Positions 55,730 through 64,000 of a stretch of DNA of 64,000 nt are shown one piece after another. The translations under genes and the position numbers were made by a program. Source of the stretch: Phycomyces blakesleeanus NRRL 1555(-) (Eukaryota; Mucoromycota; Mucoromycetes; Mucorales; Phycomycetaceae); contig NW_017265173.1 in assembly GCF_001638985.1 (NCBI RefSeq), positions 11,062 to 75,061 of the forward strand, read 5' to 3'. The notes below the pieces were generated by a model. The model was not told the DNA's origin, did not search any database, and saw only the letters and a program-made list of their open reading frames with translations. How positions within the stretch are numbered: position 1 is the first letter of the stretch; the number at the start of each line of letters is the position of its first letter.

Positions 55730-57191
55730 GCTAGCAAAACAAAACTATTGCATTTTTGAAATCAATCTTTCTGTTTATAATGACGGTAAAAAACAATTTG
55801 CCTTTGGATTTCAATCACCAATGCAAGTTTCAATCATGAGAATCTCGCAATCTTTTTGTCTCAATGCCACCCATTCCATTTCGTCCAGAAGCGATGAAGT
55901 ATTATATACTTTGGTCACTCGCCATTTTCAAACAGGAAAAGGATTCCCTGTTGCATACATGGTGACAAACAACCAGACAGCCATACCCATCAAACTTTGG
56001 CTTGACCACCTTCGCATCAAAAGCAGCTTTGTACCAATGAATATCACCATTGACTGTAGCATTATGGAGGTTAATGCAATCAAAGAAGCATTACCTCATG
56101 CTATAAGTCACTACTGTGATTTTCATGTTCTTTGTACTTGGCAGCACAACCTTGACAGCAAGATTAAACTTAATGCCTCTTATACATCAGAACAACTTGG
56201 AAATTATAAGACTGCGCTGAAGTACTACCTGAGACACATTCTCATCAAGTCCAATGAAGATGTATTCCTAAGAGCAATTGAAGGTTTTAAACTGATGGTT
56301 CAGGATCAACCTCAGTTTTTGAAATATTTTGAGAAGAAATGGACCAAGAACAAAGAATTGTTGCAAAGATGGGGGCGCCCATATGTTAGCCAACAACATC
56401 AGAGATATGTGACAAACAACTATGTAGAATCATGGCACAATCAACTCAAGACAATCTACTTTGGTTGTGCACGCATCAGAAGATTGAATCGACTGATTTT
56501 TATCTTGACAAATGATGTGAAGTTCTATTTTGAACAAGAGGTTGAGTGTATTCACTTCAACAATGGTAAGATGGGTCCCATTGATAATGAGTTAGCAAGA
56601 AATTCTTTTGTTGCTTCAAAAATCCAAAATGACATGCTCCCTTCCATGATTCTCAACCCTTTGGGTGAGACTGGTAACAGCATGGATGATTATAATGGTG
56701 AGTGGCAAATAAGATCTTTCGTAACAGAAGATAAGTGGTATACTATCAATATATCAAATGACTTGATACAAAGCTGCACCTGCCCGAACTTTCTGACCTG
56801 CCAGATCCCATGCAAGCATTTACATTTGTTGAAGCATTACTGTGAGGCAAAATTCAGCTTCATTGAGCAACGGGAGATAGTAGGAGTGGCATTGAACCAA
56901 CAAGACACTGTAAATGCAAACGAGAACGAAGTTGAGGAAGAAGTAGAGGAGGAATTAGAGAGTGGAGGTACTGCTGAAGATAGAGGTGTATATATCTTTG
57001 ACAAAATTGCAGCTTATTCTGCAACAATGCATCACGGCTTTGAAGATCTTCAAACTTTGAAGGCAATTTCTGGCTTAGATCAAACAAAGGCAAATCTTAT
57101 AAAAAGAGCACTCGCAGATGCTGTGAGGTTGATGGATGAATATAGAAGTGAGAACCCTTCATATTTTAGAAACATGAATACTCAGAGATAA
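55730..57191 (+). pseudogene. MULE transposase, catalytic and SWIM part, catalytic Asp changed
   Basis: Continues the exon begun at about 48869. FAFGFQSPMQ precedes CLNATHSISSRSDEVLYTLV, where family members have LDATH; codon 55863-55865 is AAT (Asn), so the first catalytic acid is lost. ITIDCSIMEVNAIKEAL and CDFHVLCTWQ follow, then NNYVESWHNQLK with the last acid. A SWIM zinc finger (CTCPN...IPCKH) lies near 56775-56820. The tail is acidic (EVEEEVEEELESGG) and ends at TAA 57189-57191. No stop in this part. Related to fungal MULE transposases. Confidence 0.85.
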
Positions 57192-57326
57192 TAATAAAAA
57201 TAATAAATATATATCATTAAAAGATCTTAAAAGTACAAGAAAAATATTTCTGATTGATATAAACAAATACAATTCTAATTGAATTTACCAAAAGTAAAAC
57301 CTGTCACTACCTCAACAGATTTTCAA

Positions 57327-57363
57327 AATTCAAACTCTCCGTAGGATAAAATAAGGAGATACT
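57327..57363 (-). repeat. MULE right terminal inverted repeat
   Basis: 37 bp, reverse complement of 40761-40797. The LINE-2 coding sequence ends directly after it. Confidence 0.85.
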
Positions 57364-59766
57364 GTCAGTGGGTGTATTATTGGCAAAAGGAACACCCAGA
57401 TAAATAAACAGGTCAGTGGCAGGGAGAACTTGACCATATAAAAGAAGTGGAACTGGTGAGCTTGCACATGTTTTGGGATATATACCTTCACATTTGGTGG
57501 GGCTCCATCGATATCCAAGAGTAAGAGAGTGGTCTGCAGCAAGGTCTAGCATGGCCTGAACGTCTGAAAAAGAACCAAAAATAGCTACATCGTCAGCAAA
57601 GAGCAGAGAATTGATGGGTGTTGAGAAATGAATATGTCCAAAGCCATCCATACCTGAAGGAGCAAGAAGAGCATTATACGCATCCAATGAGGTAGGAGAG
57701 GGTGATGAAACATGGGTTGTAGTGTGTGAGTGAGCAACTGTGCGGAGTAATGGGGGCAGGGAGTTGATATATATTGAATACAGATGTGGACTGAGGACAG
57801 AACCTTGGAGAGCCCCAGTGGCAGGTGAGAACGAGTGTGAAGAAAAGTTATCCAGAAGGACAGAGATGGAGACATTGTCAAACATGTTAACTAAGAGGCC
57901 CAAAAGGGCTGGTGGAGTGCCACGTTGTTGTAAAGCGTGCCAGATGATTCGTCGATCTACTGTATCATAGGCAGCCTTGATATCCAGAAATGCAACAACA
58001 GGGTAGTGCTTATGATGGTGGTAATAGACTTTCATCAGATCATGGAGACAGAGAGCTTGATCCAAAACACCACAGCGAGGACGAAAACCACCTTGAGCCA
58101 CATCCAAAGGAGGAGAGTACTTGTGCAACTTGGGGGCTATACACATCTCAAAAAGCTTACACAGTACAGAAGTCAAGGAGATCGGCTGGTAGTTAGCTGG
58201 ATCTGTTGGACTACCCTTCTTGAAGATGGGGAAAACTTGTGCTTGGCACCAAAGACTTGGGACATACGACCATTGCCAGCAAACTGTAAATAACAAAGCA
58301 AGAACAGGTGAGATAAGTGATTTGATAGGTTTTAGCATTTCAGCTCTGATATGATCAGGCCCTGGTGCCTTGCGGTTAGACATAAATTGCATGAATTCCT
58401 CCACAATTGATGAGTTAAATGGAGAGTCATCAGAGGCAAAAGGCACACTGTTATAAGTCGTTGTTGGTGCTGGTGGTCGGGTTGCTGGAAGTATATGTCC
58501 ACTATATACTGTTGCCAAATGGTCACACATTGTTGCTGCTACTACGGCTGGTCCATCGTCATGCTGGAAGGTATGTTATGGCTGTCTACGGCGTTTTAAC
58601 TGTTTTATTTTTGACGTTGCTTTGCTGAAATCACGTTCCATAGACTGACAAAACACATGCCAAGACTGGCGTTTGGCTTGCTGAACTTGGGATCGGAATT
58701 CAGTCTGTGCATGCTTGTGTTTAGTCCACCAAACAACTTTGTCAATACCTATTGCTAGGCGCCATTTTTTGTAACATTTGTTACGATGATCTGCTGCTGT
58801 TTGTAGTGCCACATTCCAGAAGGATTTCCAATGGTTGGGGCGAGAGGGTCGATGTCCAATTGAGCTATTTAGTGAGTTGTAAATGAGTGAATTGAACTCA
58901 TCAGTTATAGCATCAATGTCAGGTTTGGTGAGTAGCGGATTCAGTACAATTTCTTGCAAGGTGGAAAGGAGGGAGGTTGAGTTTTGAGTAAAGATATGAG
59001 CATAAAGAGCATGGACATCAGGTTCATTGAGGTGTGAGAGGTTCCATGTCTTGCGTAATGGTGGTGGCATATTGGTAGAGTGCTGTAGATCATAGGTAAA
59101 GGAAAGTGATAAAAGGCGATGATCTGATCCAAGGGACAAGTCAGTAGCAATATGAAGAGAAGGATTTATGAGTGGCATATTAGTTATAAAGAGGTCAATA
59201 ATACTGCTGATTTCATAGTTGTTGCGGAAAGGAATATATGTCGGTATGCAAGGTGCAAGATCTGCATTTACAACTGATAAAAATCTCTCTTCTATCCAAG
59301 AACATAGTGCCAGTCCACAAGAATTCGATGCATAGTCACCAGTAACAGAGCCAAGTCTTGCATTGAAATCACCACAAAGAATGGTATCATGTGTTAAAGG
59401 AATGGAAGAGAGTATATGTAGGACATCATGAGTGGGCATAGTTGGTGGAAGATATAAGCACACAATTCTGAGTGAGCCAATTTTGACAGCCAGAGCATAT
59501 TTTGAGGGCATAGGTATTTGAGTGACAGCATAAGGACAGTGAGGTGAGATGAGAACAGAAACACCCATAGAGCCCCTATAGGTGCCAGCTACAGGAGAAC
59601 CATACAAGTGAATTTGTAACCATGATATGGGAAGACGTAAGGGAGAGAGGAGCCATGTTTCTGTAATGAAGAGCATATGTAAGGATTGACAGTGTTGAAG
59701 GGTATCATGAATGGCTCTGGGTTGCAGGCCATTGGCATTCCATAATCCAATATTGAGATTACTCAT
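57364..59766 (-). pseudogene. LINE-2 ORF2: endonuclease and reverse transcriptase, cut by the MULE
   Basis: Starts at ATG 59766. The endonuclease (EEP) domain has LWNANGLQ, FITETWLL, CGDFNARLGS, IIDLFITN and GSDHRLLSLSF, covering the expected catalytic positions. A single in-frame stop (TAA, 58576-58578) separates it from the RT part in the same frame: GPDHIRAEMLKP, QPISLTSVLCKLFEM, FLDIKAAYDTVDRRI and LLFADDVAIFGS with the catalytic aspartates. The chain breaks at YLGVPFANNTPTD where the MULE inserted; the rest lies at 40760-40702 and 36350-35341. Apart from these breaks the copy is better preserved than LINE-1. Confidence 0.9.
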
Positions 59767-60668
59767 TCAGACATAGTGACTGATGAGCTGCACTGACGTT
59801 TGAACAATGACTCACCAGTGGCATTGGTAAAAGTGGTGCGTGTGGGTATTTTATCTTCACTGATCCACCCTTCCTCACAAAAGAAGTGACCGACTGGGAT
59901 AGCAACATGAGGGCGCAAGAACTGGAGGGCCTGAAGACATCTATCATGGTGAAGCATGGCAGCAGTGTTGGCAAGTTCATGAGTGGACAGAGGTGCATAC
60001 TTGGGATCAGCAACATTATCAGGGTCAAGTGGATCAAATGCGTCCAAAATCTCAACGGAAGCAGTTGTCAGTTTGGCCTTAAAGGCATCAGCATACTGGA
60101 CATGAACAAGGACGCCAATGACACCTCTGGCTGGGAAGTTAATGTCCAAAAGTCGAGAAGAATCCACACCAAGAGTGCAGAGAGAGGAATGGACTTCTTT
60201 GTGCTTAAGACGTCTTGATCGTGGAATATAAACATATTCATAACCAGAAGGTTCAGATGGAAGAGCAAACATATGGACAGAAGCTGCAATACGGCGAGCA
60301 GATGGAACAGCAGACATTTTTGGGGCAGTTACAGGAAGAGAAACACTGGCTTTACTAGCCCAAGTGGAGGCTTCCAGACCTGGTTCTTTGTTTTTGTCAG
60401 GAGCACCTACCGCACCGGCTGGGTTCGAAAGTAAAATTTCTGAAAAGTTTTTTTCAGATGCACTCTGGGATCCTAATTGCTTCTGCAGATTAGCAATTGT
60501 TGTTCTAGCTTGATCCAATTCAGTGGTTAATCTTGCATTCTCTGCTGCAAGTCGCTCTAACTGGTCAGTTTTGTTTTGCACATGCATGATTTGTGCCTGC
60601 AATGTCGTCAGGAATGAGGTAAGTTTGGTTGGTAATCCCTGCATATTGCCAATTTGCAAATTGGCCAT
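59763..60668 (-). CDS. LINE-2 ORF1 protein
   Basis: First in-frame ATG at 60668; the open frame extends upstream to about 60848 without ATG. 301 residues. A coiled-coil-like segment (KTDQLERLAAENARLTTELD and the following heptads) is followed by a Pro/Ala-rich linker and a folded domain (YEYVYIPRSRRLKHKEVHSS, LDINFPARGVIGVLVHVQYA, FDPLDPDNVADPKYAPLS, VAIPVGHFFCEEGWISED). Homologous throughout to ORF1 of LINE-1. Its stop overlaps the ORF2 start as ATGA, suggesting ORF2 is translated by re-initiation. Likely RNA-binding nucleoprotein. Confidence 0.8.
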   Translation of the reverse strand: MANLQIGNMQGLPTKLTSFLTTLQAQIMHVQNKTDQLERLAAENARLTTELDQARTTIANLQKQLGSQSASEKNFSEILLSNPAGAVGAPDKNKEPGLEASTWASKASVSLPVTAPKMSAVPSARRIAASVHMFALPSEPSGYEYVYIPRSRRLKHKEVHSSLCTLGVDSSRLLDINFPARGVIGVLVHVQYADAFKAKLTTASVEILDAFDPLDPDNVADPKYAPLSTHELANTAAMLHHDRCLQALQFLRPHVAIPVGHFFCEEGWISEDKIPTRTTFTNATGESLFKRQCSSSVTMSE

Positions 60669-61200
60669 TGGGAGCGAGAATGTGGATGTCAAAATGTTGT
60701 CTGATAGAGCTGAAATTTTTTTTGCTGACAGCTGAGATACCAAGGACAAGAACTGCACTACTTTTGGCAATGGAAGATACGTTTTTCGTGATGGATGGAT
60801 ACACTTTATATATGGATTCGTCAAAAATAAAATTTTGGAACCAGGCAAATAAAATGCTTAAGCGAAAGTGACGCGTGATGTGTTTGTTTGTTGTGGATTG
60901 TAACAGTATCACTTGGCAAATAAATGTAATGTGAATTACGAAATACAAGAAAAAGAATACTATAAGAATGGCAAAGAATGGGTAATTTGACAGGTAAGAA
61001 TTGGTGACAGACAGGTAGAAAAATAGGGAGAAGATTAAAATGGAAATTGTGACAACGACAAAGTCTGAGAAAGACAGAAAGGGGAAAACAGAGAAACAAA
61101 ATATATCAAAATCGACAGGCAACACTGCAAAGAACAAGGACACTGTGTATGAATGAAGAATAATGATAATAACAGACAAAAATAAATAAATAAGATCAAG

Positions 61201-61884
61201 GATAGAATGATGATTTTATTGATTGAAAAGGTTGTTCCTTTTATAAACAAAAATGTTTGGTTAAAATAATTTTTTGAGGAAAAAAAAAGAAAGTCAAGTG
61301 AAAATTTTTACTACATGTAACTGGTGTTGATAGTAGAAGTAGAATAGAAAATTATAGAGAGAGTAAAATAAAAGTATAGTAAAAATATAATAATTGAATA
61401 AAGATAAAGTAAAAATATAGTGAGGTAGAATAGAAGTAAAGTAATAATATAATAATGATGTAGTAAAGTAAAGTAAAAAAATATAATAATAGTATAATAA
61501 TGGAATCTAATAAAATGTAATAAAAAATAGTGTAAAATAAATGTTGGCAATAAAGAAGTGTATAAATTAGGGGAAAAAGGTATAATGTTTTTAGTGGGTG
61601 ACAGGTGTTTCTGAGGTGATGATATTTAATTTTAAGGAACGAGATTATATTGGGGGGTTTGGATATAGGGGTATTGGGAGCAAGATTCCCTAAGAAACCT
61701 GGGGGACCACTCTTGTCCCTTGAGACACGTCACTCGGTCAACTCACTGTCAACATCAACGCCCACGAGTCCGGTACCACCCGTCACGGCTCACCACCGGA
61801 CCAAACCACTGAAGGAATCCACTGTCCAGTATCCCCCACCAGAAACTGGCCGAAGCCGGACCTGCCCACAACACATGTGACAAA
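61201..61884. other. No gene: low-complexity stretch, then a GC-rich patch
   Basis: 61310-61560 is a degenerate AGTAAAAATATAATAATAG-like repeat field. 61640-61880 is markedly GC-rich against its surroundings (CCACCCGTCACGGCTCACCA). The frame at 61650-61880 is open but matches no family I know. It could be a remnant of a gene or of another repeat. CACTA copy G begins directly after it. Confidence 0.5.
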
Positions 61885-64000
61885 CACTGCAAAAACCATT
61901 GGGAATTATTATAATAATAGGTTTTGATTATCGGGATATTTTGTCACATAAAAATGAATTACTCGTAAATATTAAGGAAATTATAGTTGACAAGTTATTG
62001 AATAAAGTGTCAAAAATAATTGAATATTATCTTATTCCAAAAATAAAAACCGGGAGTTTAGGTATAATGTCTGTGTATCAACTGTTCTCGGGGATCAATT
62101 ATATAGACTATTCCAAATGCAGAACAATGTATTATCTACCGCTGATTACATCTGTAATTTGATGTAGGCCTTGTTTTTGTAATAACAGGCGTAATAACAG
62201 GGCACTTCTTTAATGTTTATTGGCTAAATGAATCGAAGAAAAAATTCTCACAGGTGCAAATGCTAAGCACGAGTCTCTCAATTGGATATTGTTCTGTTTT
62301 GAAAAATGATTTTTTTATTTGTTTTTATTTTGGATAAAAAAAGTCTTTTTTTTGGCAATAATAAGGATTCTATATAGTATTACTATTTAATACACTAATC
62401 TATTATATTGTACTTCTTGTAAATTTTGTTTCAGAATTTTTTGAATTAATAAACTCGGATAGTGAGTATATATGCTTACTGAAGCTATTTGATTAAAGGG
62501 AGTAGAAAGATACTTACATACTGTTAGAATAATTTGTTAATAATGGAATAAAACACAGATTTATATTATCAAAAGTTACGAGCCAATGCGGCATTCAAGT
62601 ATATATTACAAAGAAAGGAATATAAAACATATACATACATATTTACTAAAGGAACATGTCTTGTCCTTGAGTACTGGTCATATAAGAATGTGAAGAACCA
62701 TTTCAACTATAAAAAAGGAGAGTGAGAATGCTGATATAAAAAAACAAAACAAAATAAAAACAACACAATAATAAAATGAATAACACGTACCCTTATATTC
62801 TTTAAATGATTTGTTTTTACTGACCATATGTAAATCAAGGGTGAGCTATATTAAAAGTAGATGTTAGATATTGTTTTTAATACTGAGAAGAAGATGTTGA
62901 TATAGATATATACGTATATGCCACCAATATGTTTTTGTGTTTCTTTTGCCTGCACCGGTTATATCAGAGAAATATATGTAATGACTATTTAAAGTAATTT
63001 ATAGTTAGTAAAATAATGATATATTTAATAGTAAAGTACCTCTTGTATAATGAAAGACACCTGCATCATATGTATATATTAAGGGTGCCTAAAGTGAAAC
63101 ATAGTAGGATTAAAAGAGTGTTATTTTTATTAATATTATTAAAGAGTAGAGAAAAACAGAAAAAGGTGGGAAAATAAAAAACAGTGTTTGAAAAAGCCGT
63201 AGACCCTGAAAAAGTTAGTAGACTGTTTCTCTTACTTTAAAAAAAAATTGTCTACTAATTATAGCTTTATATGTTTCATAAAACAATTTTTACTTACTAT
63301 ATACCTAAAGAAGTTGTTTTCTAGCTCAATTTTTTTCAAAATAATATATTTCGATCTCCTCAATCATTTAAATAAAGAAGTATTTACACACTCATACACT
63401 TGATCAACTTGCTCGCTTAATCATTAGCATAATTGTTTAATCACTCAATTATTCTACAATTCTTTACGTGTAAAGTACTCTCTTAAAAATTTATTAAAAT
63501 AGAAATATCAAGCACTATATACCAGAAACTTATTATTTTATTATATAGAAATACAGATAATGGCTCCAAGAACTAACATCAACCAGAACGCACGTACCAA
63601 TGGATTAAAATCTAGGCCATTGATCAATGCAGTCAACACTGGGCATATAGAATCGTCAAATCCAATGATTGCTCCTAGACCAGAAAATATGTCAATTTCA
63701 GTGTCAGAGTTTAATGATGTAGTCAGTCTTCTCGCTACACTCAATAACAAAATGACAGCCGTTAGTTCCGATGTTAGTGAATGGAAAGGTAATTAAACAC
63801 AAACTATATTGTTTTCCAATAGACTGACTATTTGAACAGTACAATGCCAGGTGGGTACTCAATCGACTGGCATGCAAGCCGTTCTGGATTCTGATATAGA
63901 TCCTCAGGACATCATAAGCAGCTCAAGACACCCAAAGATCTCAGTAAGCTCAAATACTAAAATTATAAAAACAATCTCCCTTTAAATCTAACATCAATAT
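61885..64000. mobile_element. CACTA (Tnp2) element, copy G, right part outside window
   Basis: Left end CACTGCAAAAACCATTGGGA at 61885, preceded by AAA as possible target duplication. The 1675 bp from this end to the accessory ATG fit copies C (1687) and D (1655). Between 62600 and 63100 minus-strand splice-like borders occur, as in the third gene of other copies, but I could not resolve exons. A convergent Tnp2 gene should follow beyond 64000. Confidence 0.75.
63560..63943 (+). CDS. CACTA accessory protein (copy G), first exons, partial
   Basis: ATG 63560. Exon 1 63560-63788, intron to 63839, next exon 63840-63943 ending before GTAAGC. The frame stays open across the joint (SSDVSEWK, then VQCQVGTQSTGMQAVLD). 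A heptad-like segment (VVSLLATLNNKMTAVSSDVS) resembles the coiled-coil exon 1 of the other copies. The diagnostic 306-bp exon and the MSDGES motif would lie beyond the window, so the call rests on position behind the CACTG end and on exon 1 character. Confidence 0.6.

Larger units (their letters stand above)
40761..57363. mobile_element. Mutator-like element (MULE) carrying CACTA copies D and E
   Basis: A 37-bp perfect terminal inverted repeat starts AGTATCTCCTTATTTTATCC at 40761-40797 and returns on the other strand at 57363-57327. Flanking duplication GTCAGT (40755-40760 and 57364-57369) is six bases, shorter than the usual 8-11. Own parts: 40761-41777, 48524-48940 and 55727-57363. Copy D lies between them in the probable intron, copy E inside an exon. 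It inserted in LINE-2 ORF2. Confidence 0.85.
35010..61200 (-). mobile_element. LINE-2: two-ORF non-LTR retrotransposon, split by element F and by the MULE
   Basis: Three pieces in order on the minus strand: 61200-57364 (5' region, ORF1, most of ORF2), 40760-40702 (about 60 bp of ORF2 between MULE and F) and 36350-35010 (C-terminus and 3' end). Joining 40702 to 36350 over the CTAAACC duplication gives an open frame (STAVSIGLGNFSQANFKSSL). Joining across the MULE needs a one-base shift. The 5' end is approximate. Confidence 0.8.

Noticed and set aside
57327..57363. End of the LINE-2 RT frame (…SLNFENLLR) as a real C-terminus
   Set aside because: The last 20-odd codons lie in the MULE terminal repeat, which recurs at 40761-40797; the LINE protein continues on the other side.
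60565..61250. Hydrophobic minus-strand frames as a membrane protein gene
   Set aside because: They lie in the LINE-2 5' region in other frames, are pyrimidine-driven and overlap ORF1.
61311..61550. Tyr/Leu/Phe-rich minus-strand frame
   Set aside because: Arises from an AT-rich repeat field.

Overview
ORGANISM. The window is AT-rich eukaryotic DNA with short GT-AG introns (about 45-90 nt) and is built almost entirely of transposable elements. The mix (CACTA/Tnp2 elements, a single-ORF chromovirus, Merlin, Tc1/mariner, a MULE with a SWIM finger, a two-ORF LINE and a Plavaka-like element) fits an early-diverging fungus, most likely Mucoromycota. This is inference from family resemblance; no taxonomic marker gene is present and I found no convincing host gene in 64 kb. 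LAYOUT. (1) 1-3949: right part of CACTA copy A. (2) 3950-8500: low-complexity DNA, a dead IS630/mariner-type transposase (5801-7311) and tandem repeats. (3) 8500-24150: an old Merlin (IS1595-type) element, split by a Tc1-type element that is itself split by CACTA copy B (10057-16750, target duplication TAT), and split again by CACTA copy C (17339-23801, target duplication ACA). (4) 24151-25110: no gene seen. (5) 25113-34990: LINE-1 (minus strand), split by a young Ty3/chromovirus LTR element (26531-32686, target duplication CTGAG, LTRs differing at one of 532 bases). (6) 35010-61200: LINE-2 (minus strand), split by a Plavaka-like element F (36351-40701) and by a MULE (40761-57363). The MULE carries CACTA copies D (41778-48523, TTA) and E (48941-55726, AAA). 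(7) 61885-64000: left part of CACTA copy G. HOW THE GENES WORK TOGETHER. The central system is a CACTA family of about 6.5-6.8 kb present in six copies (A, B, C, D, E, G). Each complete copy has CACTG-type inverted ends and 3-bp target duplications. It holds a spliced Tnp2 transposase and, convergent with it, a four-exon accessory gene whose second exon is exactly 306 bp in all five copies where it is complete. On the far side of the accessory gene lies a third spliced unit of tiny exons. In A, B and E its exons have the same lengths and resemble each other in amino acids, although B and E contain stops. I do not recognise the accessory protein or the tiny-exon product; they are the best candidates for something undescribed. 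Most genes are broken. The exceptions are the chromovirus gag-pol, the Tnp2 of D, the accessory genes of A and B, the ORF1 of both LINEs, and the visible part of G.
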